From Chryseobacterium joostei (GTDB taxonomy: Bacteria; Bacteroidota; Bacteroidia; Flavobacteriales; Weeksellaceae), in the NCBI RefSeq assembly GCF_003815775.1, contig NZ_CP033926.1:1922001-1986000 (forward strand): a stretch of 64,000 nt of DNA. The letters run 5' to 3'. The notes below the pieces were generated by a model. It made no database searches and had not been told where the DNA came from. It was given only the letters and a program-made list of their open reading frames with translations. Shown one piece after another: positions 38,283 through 48,900 of this stretch. Each line of letters begins with the position of its first letter. Within the stretch, counting starts at the first letter, position 1. The translations under genes were made by a program, and so were the position numbers.

Positions 38283-39163
38283 AGATAGCAGCAATAGACA
38301 TAGGAAGTAATGCAGCCAGACTTCTGATTAATGAGGTAAAAATAAATAATAAAAAACCCGAATTCATTAAACTCAATCTCCTGAGAATCCCTCTGAGACT
38401 AGGAATGGATGTATTCACCATTGGAAAGATTGGTGAAGAAAGAGAGAAAATGGTCGTTGATTCTATGAAGATATTCAGTGATCTGATGAAAATCTATAAG
38501 GTAGATCATTACAGAGCCTGCGCCACCAGCGCCATGCGTGATGCAGCAAACGGAAATGAAATCATAGAAAGAGTAAAGGAAGCCTCAGGCATCAATATTG
38601 AAATCATCTCCGGAGACGAAGAAGCCACGCTTATTTACGAAAACCATGTAGCAGAGGGGCTTGACAAAGATTTCGCTTATTTATACATTGACGTAGGAGG
38701 TGGTTCTACCGAACTTACATTCTATGAAAACGGTAAAATGATGTACGAAAGATCGTTCAATATAGGAACCATCCGTCTTCTCAATAATCTTGTCACAGAG
38801 GATAATTGGAAAGAAATGAAAGATGAAATCAAGGAAAATATTGTCAGCAAAAAACCAATTGTTGCCATTGGGTCAGGAGGAAATATCAATAAAGTGTTTT
38901 CCATGAGTAAAACCAAGGATGGAAAGCCCATGTCCTCTTCTCATTTGAAAAAGGTGTACAAAGAATTCAATGAACTTTCTGTAGAAGAAAGAATGACAAA
39001 ACATAGTCTTAGAGAAGACAGGGCTGATGTATTGGTACACGCATTAAATATTTTTAATAATGTGATGTCCTGGGCTGATATCAACAGAATCTTTGTTCCG
39101 AAAATTTCTGTTGCAGACGGATTGATTCAGAACATCTACAGTCAGTTACAGCATAAAATATAG
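38279..39163 (+). CDS. Exopolyphosphatase, Ppx/GppA family
   Basis: A 294-residue ASKHA-fold phosphatase that removes terminal phosphate from polyP (or acts on pppGpp). Phosphate-1 loop Ile-Asp-Ile-Gly-Ser-Asn at 6-11, the Ala-Thr-Ser-Ala-Met-Arg-Asp stretch, the catalytic Glu within Ser-Gly-Asp-Glu-Glu-Ala and the phosphate-2 loop Asp-Val-Gly-Gly-Gly-Ser-Thr-Glu are all present. The C-terminal helical domain of long E. coli Ppx is missing, as in the short Bacteroidota form. Start ATG overlaps the ppk1 stop (ATGA). A terminator follows at 39185-39220. Confidence 0.92.
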   Translation: MKIAAIDIGSNAARLLINEVKINNKKPEFIKLNLLRIPLRLGMDVFTIGKIGEEREKMVVDSMKIFSDLMKIYKVDHYRACATSAMRDAANGNEIIERVKEASGINIEIISGDEEATLIYENHVAEGLDKDFAYLYIDVGGGSTELTFYENGKMMYERSFNIGTIRLLNNLVTEDNWKEMKDEIKENIVSKKPIVAIGSGGNINKVFSMSKTKDGKPMSSSHLKKVYKEFNELSVEERMTKHSLREDRADVLVHALNIFNNVMSWADINRIFVPKISVADGLIQNIYSQLQHKI

Positions 39164-39184
39164 TTTTAAAGCATAATCTATTTC

Positions 39185-39220
39185 AAAACCGGACAATCTT
39201 TTGTTCGGTTTTCTTTTTTA
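39185..39220 (+). terminator. Terminator after ppk1-ppx
   Basis: An AAAACCGGACAA / TTGTTCGGTTTT stem (one G-T pair) is followed by CTTTTTT, about 20 bp past the ppx stop. Confidence 0.8.
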
Positions 39221-39340
39221 AAGAGATTATAGTAAAAGCGGACCGAAGTTTGCTCCTATTGATTTTTATTTAAAAATTTAATAAAAAAATTAAAGTAAAA
39301 TCTCCTTACCAAACGTCATACAACCATCAATTGCAAAACA

Positions 39341-39994
39341 ATGAATCCAATCAAAATAATTCTCACAGGGGCTACAGGAATGGTAGGCGAAGGTATTTTA
39401 ATGGAATGTCTTGAGAATCCTAATATCTCTGAAATCCTTAGTATCAGCAGAAAACCCTCCGGAAAAAAGCATGCTAAACTTAAAGAATACCTCGTTTCTG
39501 ATTTCTTATCTATTGACATCCATGATGAAAACCTAAAAGGCTATGATGCCTGCTTCTTTTGTGCCGGAATCAGCAGCGTAGGAATGAATGAAGAAGATTA
39601 CACCAAAATTACCTACGATACTACCGTACATTTTGCAGAAGCTGTTCTACACCAAAATCCAGACATGGTCTTCAATTATGTTTCAGGTGCCAGTACGGAT
39701 AGTACAGAAAGCGGAAAGGTTATGTGGGCAAGAGTAAAAGGCAGAACAGAAAATGCCTTAAAAAAAATGAATTTCAAAGGCGCTTACAATTTTCGTCCCG
39801 GATTTATGAAACCTGTTGATGGCCAATTGAATGTAAAATGGTTTTTTAAACCTTTTATTTGGATTTTCCCTATTTTTTTACCGTCAAAATCATTAACTTT
39901 ACACGAAGTGGGTAGAGCGATGATTAATGCTGTAGAAAAAGGATATCCTACCTCAACTTTAGAAATTCGAGATATTAAAAATTTAGCGATATGA
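39341..39994 (+). CDS. NAD(P)-binding atypical short-chain dehydrogenase/epimerase-like protein
   Basis: A 217-residue Rossmann protein with the Gly-Ala-Thr-Gly-Met-Val-Gly nucleotide motif at 10-16 and a Cys-Ala-Gly-Ile-Ser motif after beta-4. In place of the Tyr-x-x-x-Lys active site there is Arg-Val-Lys-Gly, so it is of the atypical NAD(P)H-binding (NmrA/YbjT-like) group, whose activity is uncertain. It overlaps a hidden 49-residue membrane ORF at its stop (ATGA). Confidence 0.8.
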   Translation: MNPIKIILTGATGMVGEGILMECLENPNISEILSISRKPSGKKHAKLKEYLVSDFLSIDIHDENLKGYDACFFCAGISSVGMNEEDYTKITYDTTVHFAEAVLHQNPDMVFNYVSGASTDSTESGKVMWARVKGRTENALKKMNFKGAYNFRPGFMKPVDGQLNVKWFFKPFIWIFPIFLPSKSLTLHEVGRAMINAVEKGYPTSTLEIRDIKNLAI

Positions 39995-40140
39995 GAGACA
40001 TGTTAAAAAGAATTATTCTGGTTATTTTTGTACTCTTACTTCTGACCGCCATTTCAGGGTTTCTCTATATGCAGAAACATCCCCTGGAAGAAGGAAAATC
40101 AGGAGCAATTTTGAATTTTTCCGGTAAGCCTGCAAAGTAG
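39991..40140 (+). CDS. Small single-pass membrane protein
   Basis: A 49-residue frame that begins at the ATGA overlap with the preceding gene. It has a basic start (Arg-Asp-Met-Leu-Lys-Arg), one hydrophobic helix (about residues 8-24) and a polar tail. The overlap and clean codon pattern make it likely real and translationally coupled. No family recognised. Confidence 0.55.
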   Translation: MRDMLKRIILVIFVLLLLTAISGFLYMQKHPLEEGKSGAILNFSGKPAK

Positions 40141-40282
40141 CTGAATCCTAAAATACATGAGTCTATCAGTAATTTTATATTTTATCAGAAATAAACCTAT
40201 TTTTTAAACATTTCTTAAAATTCCATTAAAATAGTTGCGAAACATAAAGTTCATTTTTGTATTCATCTAACTGAAGTAAAAA

Positions 40283-43200
40283 ATGATCAACAACTACTTA
40301 TTAAAAGGGTCTGTTATAGCCGCATTCTTTTTACAGAGCGGACTTTTCGGACAGACACTGATTCATTACTGGAATTTTAATAATAATACATCCTCAGCTT
40401 CCATCACTACGCCATCATCTACGTTGGCGAATGGCTCTCTTATGGCCATAGCCGGTGGGACAAGTGTGGTAGATTTTGCCAACGGTACCGGACAAAATTT
40501 TAATATTGATAATTTAAATGCCAGAAATGGGGATGCATCAGGAACCCATTTACGATTCAACAATCCGATTGGCGGAGCATTACAATTCAATCTGCCAACC
40601 ACAGGATATAATAATGTTGTGGTAAAATTCACCACCAGAAAATCTACACAAGGAGCAGGAACACAAACATGGTCCTATACAACAGATGGGACTACTTTTG
40701 TTCCCTATCAAACCGTTACTCCCCAGGATGCCAATCCGCAATTGATCACTTTTGATTTTTCTGCCGTTGCGGGAGTTTCCAATAATCCGAACTTCAAATT
40801 AAAGGTTGAATTCTCGGCAACAGGAGGCGGAACTGGCGGCAACAATCGTTTTGATAATTTCACGGTGGATGCCAATCCTGCCGGAGGTATTGATACCACT
40901 CCTCCTACTACAAGTTATCTTCCCTCAAACAATACAAATAACGCATCCACTACTGTAAATCCTACCATTTCCTTTAATGAAAATGTAAGACTTATAGACA
41001 ATTCTGCGATTAACGATTCTAATGCACAAAATATTGTAGAACTTCGTCTGGGAAATTCTACAGGTACACAAGTTCCCTTTACTACTACTTTCAGTAATAA
41101 CACAATCACTGTGATCCCTACTTCCGGCTTGGTACCGGGGCAAGTCTATTATTTAGCACTTAAGCCCAATACTGTAGAAGATTTCAGTGATAATGCGGTA
41201 ACTACAATAACTTCCAGTACATTTATAACTGCCGGAACTTCGATTTCACTTGATAAAAACTTTATAAAAGTTGAGGAAAATGCAGGAAACTTGGCCTTTA
41301 AGATCAATGTAGCCAACCCATCAACGGCTACCGTAAATTTGGTGGTGAAACCGGCACCATTTAGTACCGCAGACAGTAATGATTTTACTTTGGCCAATCA
41401 AACCATTAATATCAATTCTTCTACAACAAGTTATACCGTAAATATTCCTATTATTGATGATACATTGGAGGAACAAAAAGCGGAGTATTTTGTAGTAAGT
41501 CTTGAAAATCCGACAGGGGCAACAATTTCAGGTGATAATTCAGCAACAGTTTATATTATTGATAATGATAAACCAGCCCCTGTTCCATCCAATCAGATAC
41601 AATTGAACTATATCGGAAGCTTTGACCCATCCGGAAACAATAACAGCTCTACAGAAATTGTAGTTCATGATAAGGCCACGCAACGACTGTTTACCATCAG
41701 TTCCATTACAGACGTTTTTGATATTATTGATTTTAGCAGCCCTACTACTCCATCGGTTATCAAAACGGTAAACATGGCTCCTTATGGGGGTATCACAAGT
41801 ATTGCCGTAAAAAATGGAATTATTGCTGCAGCTTCTCCCAATGTCAACCCACAACAAAATGGATCTGTAGTCTTCTTTGATATTAACGGAAACTTTTTGA
41901 AACAGGTTACCGTAGGTGCTTTACCGGACATAATTACTTTTACGCCTGACGGAACAAAAGTGGTTACAGCCAATGAAGGAGAACCTAATGATGCCTACAC
42001 TGTAGATCCAGAAGGTACAATCAGTATTATTGATATTTCGGGAGGAATTGCTAATCTTGCGCAAAGTAATGTAACAACTTTAAACTTTAACAGTTTTGAT
42101 TCTCAGGTTGCCGCTTTAACCGCTACGGGCTTAAGAAAAGTGAGAACAAACAATACCTTATCTCAGGATCTGGAACCTGAATATGTTACGATAAATGCAG
42201 ACAGCAAAAAAGCATGGGTAACCCTTCAGGAAAATAATGCCATTGCTGAGGTTGATCTTACTACTAAGACTATAACCGGCGTCTGGGGGCTAGGTAAAAA
42301 GGATATGAGTCTTCCGGGTAATGGTTTTGATGCTTCAGACAATAATGGAGAGGTTCTTATTGCCAACTGGCCTGTAAAAGCTTATTACATTCCTGATGCC
42401 GTGCAAAACTACAAGGTTGGAAACACCAATTATATCATAACCGCCAATGAGGGAGATGAAAAAGATCTTCCCGGATATAGTGAAAGAACAACAATAGGAA
42501 CTAATAATTATACGTTAGATCCTGCTATTTTCCCTAATGCCAACCTATTAAAAGCTTCACATAATCTTGGAAGATTCAGGGTATCATCAGCTACCGGAAA
42601 TACGGATGGCGATGCAGATTTTGAAGAAATTGCAGCCTTGGGAGCACGCTCATTCTCCATCTTTAATGCAGATACAAGACAACAAGTTTATGACAGTGGA
42701 GATCAGTTTGAAAGATATATTGCAGCGAATCATCCTTTAATTTTCAATGCCGATAACGAATCCAACACTATTAAAAGTAGAAGCCGTGCAAAAGGTCCCG
42801 AACCGGAAGGAGTAGCATTGGGAACCATCAACGGACAAACCTATGCTTTCATCACATTGGAAAGAACAGGAGGGGTAATGGTTTACAATATTACAGATCC
42901 AAGCAATCCTACCTTTACAGATTATAAACATTCCCGTTCTACTTCAGCATATGGAGGAGACAACGGCCCCGAAGGAATTATCTATATTGCTCCTGAAAAT
43001 ACCACAACTAATAAAGGATACGTCATCATTGCCAATGAACTGAGCGGAACCTTATCTATGTATGAAGTGACTGTGCCCCCTACCTTAGGAACCGGTGAGG
43101 TAACGTCAGAAAAGGCAACATTCAATGTGTTCCCCAATCCTGTAAACAAAGGAAATACACTATATTTCAACAGAAAACAGGACTACGAATTATATGATAT

Positions 43201-43321
43201 GTCAGGAAAACTGATTGGAAAAGAGAAAAATGCCTTAACAATACCTACTTCAACCCTTTCTACAGGAGTTTATCTTGTAAAAACCTCGGAAGGACACCTG
43301 AAGAGAATTATTGTAAAGTAG
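40283..43321 (+). CDS. T9SS-secreted choice-of-anchor I beta-propeller protein with Ig-like and Calx-beta domains
   Basis: A 1012-residue exported protein. Order: signal peptide (1-23); N-terminal choice-of-anchor/LamG-like domain (about 25-205, opening Ile-His-Tyr-Trp-Asn-Phe-Asn); Big_5-type Ig-like domain (about 210-320); Calx-beta domain (about 325-430, Val-Glu-Glu-Asn-Ala-Gly and Ile-Ile-Asp-Asp); a large propeller of the choice-of-anchor I kind (about 440-920) with Thr-Ala-Asn-Glu-Gly-Glu motifs; and a T9SS type A sorting tail (Val-Phe-Pro-Asn-Pro, last 75 residues). Some relatives are annotated as alkaline phosphatases, but no active-site motif is seen here. Surface-bound or secreted; stand-alone gene. 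Confidence 0.9.
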   Translation: MINNYLLKGSVIAAFFLQSGLFGQTLIHYWNFNNNTSSASITTPSSTLANGSLMAIAGGTSVVDFANGTGQNFNIDNLNARNGDASGTHLRFNNPIGGALQFNLPTTGYNNVVVKFTTRKSTQGAGTQTWSYTTDGTTFVPYQTVTPQDANPQLITFDFSAVAGVSNNPNFKLKVEFSATGGGTGGNNRFDNFTVDANPAGGIDTTPPTTSYLPSNNTNNASTTVNPTISFNENVRLIDNSAINDSNAQNIVELRLGNSTGTQVPFTTTFSNNTITVIPTSGLVPGQVYYLALKPNTVEDFSDNAVTTITSSTFITAGTSISLDKNFIKVEENAGNLAFKINVANPSTATVNLVVKPAPFSTADSNDFTLANQTININSSTTSYTVNIPIIDDTLEEQKAEYFVVSLENPTGATISGDNSATVYIIDNDKPAPVPSNQIQLNYIGSFDPSGNNNSSTEIVVHDKATQRLFTISSITDVFDIIDFSSPTTPSVIKTVNMAPYGGITSIAVKNGIIAAASPNVNPQQNGSVVFFDINGNFLKQVTVGALPDIITFTPDGTKVVTANEGEPNDAYTVDPEGTISIIDISGGIANLAQSNVTTLNFNSFDSQVAALTATGLRKVRTNNTLSQDLEPEYVTINADSKKAWVTLQENNAIAEVDLTTKTITGVWGLGKKDMSLPGNGFDASDNNGEVLIANWPVKAYYIPDAVQNYKVGNTNYIITANEGDEKDLPGYSERTTIGTNNYTLDPAIFPNANLLKASHNLGRFRVSSATGNTDGDADFEEIAALGARSFSIFNADTRQQVYDSGDQFERYIAANHPLIFNADNESNTIKSRSRAKGPEPEGVALGTINGQTYAFITLERTGGVMVYNITDPSNPTFTDYKHSRSTSAYGGDNGPEGIIYIAPENTTTNKGYVIIANELSGTLSMYEVTVPPTLGTGEVTSEKATFNVFPNPVNKGNTLYFNRKQDYELYDMSGKLIGKEKNALTIPTSTLSTGVYLVKTSEGHLKRIIVK

Positions 43322-43343
43322 TTGATATTTTATTATTTAATTG

Positions 43344-43368
43344 AAGCTCCCTTTTGGGAGCTTTTTTA
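43344..43368 (+). terminator. Terminator after the propeller protein gene
   Basis: An AAGCTCCC / GGGAGCTT stem with a TTTT loop is followed by TTTTTT, 23 bp past the stop. Confidence 0.85.
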
Positions 43369-43487
43369 TTATTTAGGTTTATTATACAAAGATTTTCCTA
43401 TCAAAAATTATCATCATTTAACTTTTGATTAACAATGAGAAAATTATTTTATATCTATATTTATCCCGAACAAAAACCAAATTCAAA

Positions 43488-43877
43488 ATGAAAAATATTA
43501 AAATGGCAGCTATTTTAGCCATTCTATTTCTAGGAACAGGCAAAGCTTTCTCACAATCCAGAAAGACAGAATCTACCAAAGGCGTAGAACAGTCTGATAA
43601 CAAAAAAATACAGGTAGAAGGAGTAGGACATAAGCTCAATTATACCCTTAATGGCGGAACAGTTGAGGTTTCGGGAGGGGATAATACCGTAATCATCAAA
43701 GGAAATGCAAAAAAGATTTCCGTTTCAGGAACCGGAAACAAAGTATACATTGACAGAGTAGACAAAGTGGCCTTAGAAGGTGGAAATAACACGGTGTATT
43801 ACAAAACAGCCGCAACAAAAACAGGAAAACCAGAAACTGCTCTTACCGGTGTAGGAAATAAGGTAGTGAAACAATAA
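43488..43877 (+). CDS. Exported DUF3060-like protein
   Basis: A 129-residue protein from ATG 43488 with a signal peptide (cut near Ala-Phe-Ser-Gln, residues 20-23). The mature part is a right-handed beta-type repeat of Gly-Gly/Gly-Asn with Asn-Thr-Val and Asn-Lys-Val, as in DUF3060 proteins (Gly-Val-Gly-x-Lys, Gly-Gly-Asp-Asn-Thr-Val, Gly-Thr-Gly-Asn-Lys-Val). Upstream frames add non-signal sequence and are not used. Function unknown. Confidence 0.75.
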   Translation: MKNIKMAAILAILFLGTGKAFSQSRKTESTKGVEQSDNKKIQVEGVGHKLNYTLNGGTVEVSGGDNTVIIKGNAKKISVSGTGNKVYIDRVDKVALEGGNNTVYYKTAATKTGKPETALTGVGNKVVKQ

Positions 43878-43893
43878 AAATTTTAATCAAAAT

Positions 43894-43927
43894 AGGGCTT
43901 GGATTATTCATCTAGGCCTTTATTTTT
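43894..43927 (+). terminator. Probable terminator after the DUF3060-like gene
   Basis: An AGGGCTTGGAT / ATCTAGGCCTT imperfect stem (one mismatch and wobble pairs) is followed by TATTTTTG, 17 bp past the stop. Confidence 0.55.
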
Positions 43928-44038
43928 GAAATACATTATCATTTCATTTTGTGGAGAAACTTTTTCCTTAAAAATATAAACTTCCTCCATAATTATATAA
44001 CACACTCACTCTTATTCATTCTAATTTTATCCCGCGAA

Positions 44039-44446
44039 ATGAAAAGAGTCTTTCACATATTGTTTATCCTCCTTTACATCGTAGTTTCCTCAGGGTTTAC
44101 TACCAGCAGGCATGTATGCAAAGGAAACTCAAGTGAAATACATCTGGGCTTAAAAAAACTTTCTGATCTGGACTGCCCGAAATGCAGTGCCAATAAAGAA
44201 AAAAACCATGGCAAATGCTGTAAGCTGGAAGTAAAAAAAATCTGTAAAGAAGATAATCTTCCCCATTCTTACAAAAATTCACCGGTAAAGTTTTTATCAG
44301 CATCCATTCCGTATTACAATCTCGGGACCGTATTTGATCAGGCAATAGCTATTGATCCTGAAAACCATTCCTCCTATTTTGATCCCTCAAAATATCATCT
44401 CAATTACCCCTCCCTTTTCATTCTTCATTGCGTTTATAGAATTTAG
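44039..44446 (+). CDS. Cys-rich protein ahead of an efflux operon (HYC_CC_PP-like)
   Basis: A 135-residue protein from ATG 44039; the first 21 residues are a membrane or signal segment. Then come His-Val-Cys, Cys-Pro-Lys-Cys, Gly-Lys-Cys-Cys and Lys-Ile-Cys. The cysteine layout resembles HYC_CC_PP proteins of Bacteroidota, which accompany metal efflux genes, but the terminal Pro-Pro part does not match well. It precedes the TolC gene by 69 bp and probably binds a metal ion, possibly Cu or Zn, in the periplasm (inference). Confidence 0.65.
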   Translation: MKRVFHILFILLYIVVSSGFTTSRHVCKGNSSEIHLGLKKLSDLDCPKCSANKEKNHGKCCKLEVKKICKEDNLPHSYKNSPVKFLSASIPYYNLGTVFDQAIAIDPENHSSYFDPSKYHLNYPSLFILHCVYRI

Positions 44447-44515
44447 AATAGATTGAATCATACTCTGATCCCGATGGGGACAACTATTTTTCAATTTTAA
44501 TTCTAAAAATATTCT

Positions 44516-45901
44516 ATGAATTTATCATTCAGAGCACTCATCTTATGGCTGGGCTGCCCTGCCCTATCCTTTGCTCAATTCACGAGCTTGGAGGATGTAC
44601 TTCTAAGGGCCGAAAAAAATTACCAGTCCATTCAAAAAAAAGAAATCAATATAAAAGCTTCCAATGAAAGGCTTCAACTTCAAAAAACCTACTATCTTCC
44701 GGAAGTTACCCTAATGGCTCAACAGAGTTTTGGGACCATCAATGCTCAAAACGGTCCTATGTACAATATGGGAGGGGCTGGAATTGCCTCTACATCCATG
44801 CCTTTGGCAGAGCAAAACTGGAATGCAGGATTCGGGAGTCTGTATCTGGCCAATATCAATTGGAATGTCTACACTTTTGGAAAGCTTGCCACAAAAGAAA
44901 ATATGGAAATTGCCGACACAGAACTACAAAAAGCGGACTTAAAACAGGAGGTATTTCAACATCAGATAAAGGCTGCGGCTGCTTACTTTAATCTTTTGGT
45001 AAGCCAGCGTCTTGAAAATGTACAGCACGAAAATCATAAACGTTCAGAGGTTATTTATTCCATTGCTCAGGCAAGGGCCAACAGCGGATTGATCCCTGAA
45101 GTAGATGCTTCTCTGGCAAAGGCAGAAATGTCTAGCGCTCAAACCGCGATCATCAATGCCAATGATCATGTGCTGGAATACAATAAAAAACTGGCAGACC
45201 TGTTGGCAGAAAATTTCAATGATTATCAATTAGATCATTATTTCAGTAAGAATACGCCTTACTTAATTCAGGAAACCTCAGCTTTGAATAACCATCCCAG
45301 CACTCTTTTTGTTGCTCAAAAAATTAATAAAAGTAAACAACAGGAAGCTTACTTACATACCGTAGGTTTACCATCTATTTCTCTTTTTGGAACATTTCAG
45401 GGGCGTGGATCCGGTTTTGAATCCAATTATGTTCAGGATAATTCTGCTTACTCATTATCTTATTTGAAAGGGATTGGGGTAGACCGAATGAATTATATTG
45501 TGGGGTTCAATCTTAGTTGGAACCTTACTGACTTTTACAGAAACAATTCCAGGGTAAATGAGCAGAAACTGCTTACAAAAGCATTGGATTTTGACTATCA
45601 GCAGTTACAGCAGGAACTTCATAATCAACAGAGCCTTTCTGAATTGAAATACAAAAATGCAGTAACAAAAGTCGCTGAATCCAAAATACAACTTCAGGCT
45701 GCTAGCGATGCCTTTCATCAACAAAAAGCCCTGTACGAAAACGGATTAACGACGATTGTAGACTTTACGCAGGCTTTGTATCTTCTGAACCGTGCTGAGA
45801 TTAATTATGAAATTGCTCAAAACAATTCCTGGCAGGCCGTTGTACTCATTGCAGCATCTAAAGGAGATATCTCCATGATTACAAAAGCAATTACCCACTA
45901 A
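44516..45901 (+). CDS. TolC family outer membrane efflux protein
   Basis: A 461-residue outer membrane channel. Signal peptide 1-20 (Leu-Ser-Phe-Ala-Gln). Two long helical coiled repeats of TolC type follow, with the Ala-Ala-Ala-Ala-Tyr-Phe-Asn-Leu-Leu segment and the later Ala-x-x-x-Tyr-Glu-Asn-Gly-Leu-Thr-Thr-Ile-Val-Asp-Phe motif. It is the exit duct of the tripartite pump whose permease and adaptor follow (gap to the RND gene 14 bp). Confidence 0.92.
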   Translation: MNLSFRALILWLGCPALSFAQFTSLEDVLLRAEKNYQSIQKKEINIKASNERLQLQKTYYLPEVTLMAQQSFGTINAQNGPMYNMGGAGIASTSMPLAEQNWNAGFGSLYLANINWNVYTFGKLATKENMEIADTELQKADLKQEVFQHQIKAAAAYFNLLVSQRLENVQHENHKRSEVIYSIAQARANSGLIPEVDASLAKAEMSSAQTAIINANDHVLEYNKKLADLLAENFNDYQLDHYFSKNTPYLIQETSALNNHPSTLFVAQKINKSKQQEAYLHTVGLPSISLFGTFQGRGSGFESNYVQDNSAYSLSYLKGIGVDRMNYIVGFNLSWNLTDFYRNNSRVNEQKLLTKALDFDYQQLQQELHNQQSLSELKYKNAVTKVAESKIQLQAASDAFHQQKALYENGLTTIVDFTQALYLLNRAEINYEIAQNNSWQAVVLIAASKGDISMITKAITH

Positions 45902-45915
45902 CCAAAAATTTACAT

Positions 45916-48900
45916 ATGAATCTTATAAAGTTTGCATTACGCAGACCAATATCTGTAATGGTATTGGTATTGGGGCTATTGTTTTTCGGAATCAAGGCAG
46001 CCAAAGAAGTCAAGGTAGATATTCTCCCCGAGATGGATCTTCCTGTAGTGTATGTTGCCCATTCCTTTAATGGATATACTCCCCAGCAGATGGAAGGATA
46101 TTTCACCAAAATGTATGTGAATATGCTTCTGTTTACCAACGGAATAAAAAGTATTGAATCTAAAAATACCCAGGGACTCACCCTGATGAAAGTTAATTTC
46201 TATGAGGGGACCAATATGGGGGAAGCCATTGCACAAATCAATGCGCTTTCTACCCGTTCGCAGGTATTTTTACCTCCCGGGGCACCGCCACCGTTTATTA
46301 TTCGTTTTGACTCCTCTTCACAACCTGTAGGACAACTTGTTTTCCGAAGCAATACAAAAATCAATAATGAGCTGCAGGATATCGCTAATTTCAATGCGCG
46401 TCCTTTCCTGATTGCCATTCCTGGATTGACTACTGCTCCGCCGTTTGGGGGAAGCCCGCGTACCATAGAAGTCAACGTGAATCCAATTAAACTGCGCGCA
46501 CATAATCTATCTCCTGAACAGGTGGTAGAAGCCATAAGCAGGAATAACATCACTTCCCCATCAGGAAATGTGTATATAGGAGAAACCAATTATCTTACTC
46601 CTACAAACAATACGGTAAAAAAGGTTGAAGAACTTGGAGACATTCCTCTTTTCAAAGGAACAGCAGATAATGTTTATGTTCGGGATGTAGCCATCGTAAA
46701 AGACGGAGCAGATGTAGCCACCGGCTATGCATTGATTGATGGAAAACGTTCTGTGTACATCAATATTGCCAAGGCCAGCAATGCTTCCACTCTTGAAGTC
46801 GTTAATAAGCTCAAAGAATCATTACCGAAGATTCAGAGAAATATGCCTGATGATGTACAGATTTCCTATGAATTTGACCAATCGGTTTATATTTCAAGTG
46901 CCCTGAAAAGCTTAGCTGTTGAAGGAATTCTGGGTGCTTTACTGACAGGGCTTATGGTAATGTTATTCCTTAATGATCGCAGAGCTGCATTGATTGTTAT
47001 TATGACAATTCCTATCTCCATTATTTCGGGGGTATTGTTTCTGAAACTGTTTGGACAATCGATTAACATTATGTCTTTGTCCGGACTTGCTCTTGCCATA
47101 GGAATTCTGGTAGATGAAAGTACCGTTACCATTGAAAATATTCACCAGCATTTTGCCATGGGAAAAACCCGCGCACAAGCTATTTGGGATGCCTGTAAGG
47201 AAATTGCCTTTCCAAAATTACTAATCATGCTTTGTATTCTAGCTGTATTTGCTCCGGCATTTATGATGAGTGGTATTCCGGGATCGTTATTTATGCCTTT
47301 GGCAATGGCGATAGGCTTTTCAATGATTGTATCCTTTATTTTATCACAAACTTTTGTACCGGTAATGGCCAACTGGATGATGAAACATGATCCTAAAACC
47401 TGTGAAAATCATAAACCGAATTGGTTTACCCGTTTCCGTGACCGCTTCACTGAGTTTTTATCTTCTCTGATGAAACGCAGAAAGCCTATTGTAAGCCTTA
47501 GCCTCGTCATTGTTTTGTGCATTGGATTTGGACTTTATCAAGTGACTGGAAAAGATGTATTACCTACTGTAAACTCACGTCAGTTTCAGGTTCGTATCAA
47601 AGCTGCAGAAGGAACCCGTATTGAAGTCACAGAAATAAAGGTTAAAAAATTCCTTGAACATCTTAAAAGTAAGGTTGGAAAAGACAACATTGCCATTTCT
47701 TCTGTATTTATCGGGCAACATCCATCTACGTTTGCTGTAAGCCCAATCTACCTTTATAATGCAGGTCCTCATGAAGCTTTAATGCAGGTTGCCCTGAAAG
47801 AATTTAATGGTAATTCTGATGAATTAAAGGATGAGCTGCGAACGTATTACAAGGAAAAGATGCCTGATCTTCAGATTTCTTTTGAACCTATTGAGTTAAC
47901 TGAAAAAATTCTAAGTCAAGGGACGAATAACCCTATCGAAATAAGAATTTCAGGGATGATGAAAAAGATGAACCGTATGTATGCAGAAAAGCTTTTAACC
48001 AAGATCAAAGAAATTGAATACATGCGGGATCAGCAAATCCCCCAATCTATGAACTATCCTGCTTTACAGATTAATATTGACAGAGTAAAGGCGGCTCAAT
48101 TGGGACTGGACGCTCAGGATATTGCTAAATCTTTAGTGACAGCCACCGCTTCTACCCGCTATACCAATAAAAACTTCTGGGTAGGAGGAATGATGGGAAT
48201 TGCTTATGATGTACAGGTACAGACCCCGCAGAACATCCTTAACAGTAAAGAAGAGTTGGCCAATATTCCACTGTCCAAAAATTCTGACAGACCTGTTTTG
48301 GGAGATGTTGCCACCATTACTTCATCAAAGGAATTGGGAGAAAGTTATAATCTGGGGACAATGGGTTACACCACGGTTACAGCCAATCTCCATAAGACCG
48401 ATCTGGAACAGGCTTCCAAGGATGTAAGGAAAGCCATTGAATCTCTTGGTGAACTTCCGAAAGGAATAAACATTGAAGTTTCCGGAATGGCTCCTGTATT
48501 GGATGAAACCATGAACAGCCTTTCTTCAGGACTTCTTATTGCAGCAGCGGTAATTTTTCTGATGCTGGCAGCTACTTTTCAGTCTTTCCGTGTTTCATTG
48601 GTTATTTTAACAACGGTTCCGTTTGTTATCGTAGGATCACTGACATTATTAAAGCTTACAGGCTCTACCTTGAATCTTCAGTCGTATATGGGATTAATCA
48701 TGTCCGTTGGAGTTTCCATTGCCAATGCTGTTCTATTAATCAGTAATGCAGAAACCATCCGAAAATCAACAGGGAATGCATTAGATTCTGCTATTGAGGC
48801 TGCCAAACTCCGTATCCGTCCGATCATTATGACCACATTGGCTATGGCTGCCGGAATGCTTCCCATGGCGATAGGTTTCGGAGAAGGTGGAGATCAGGTA

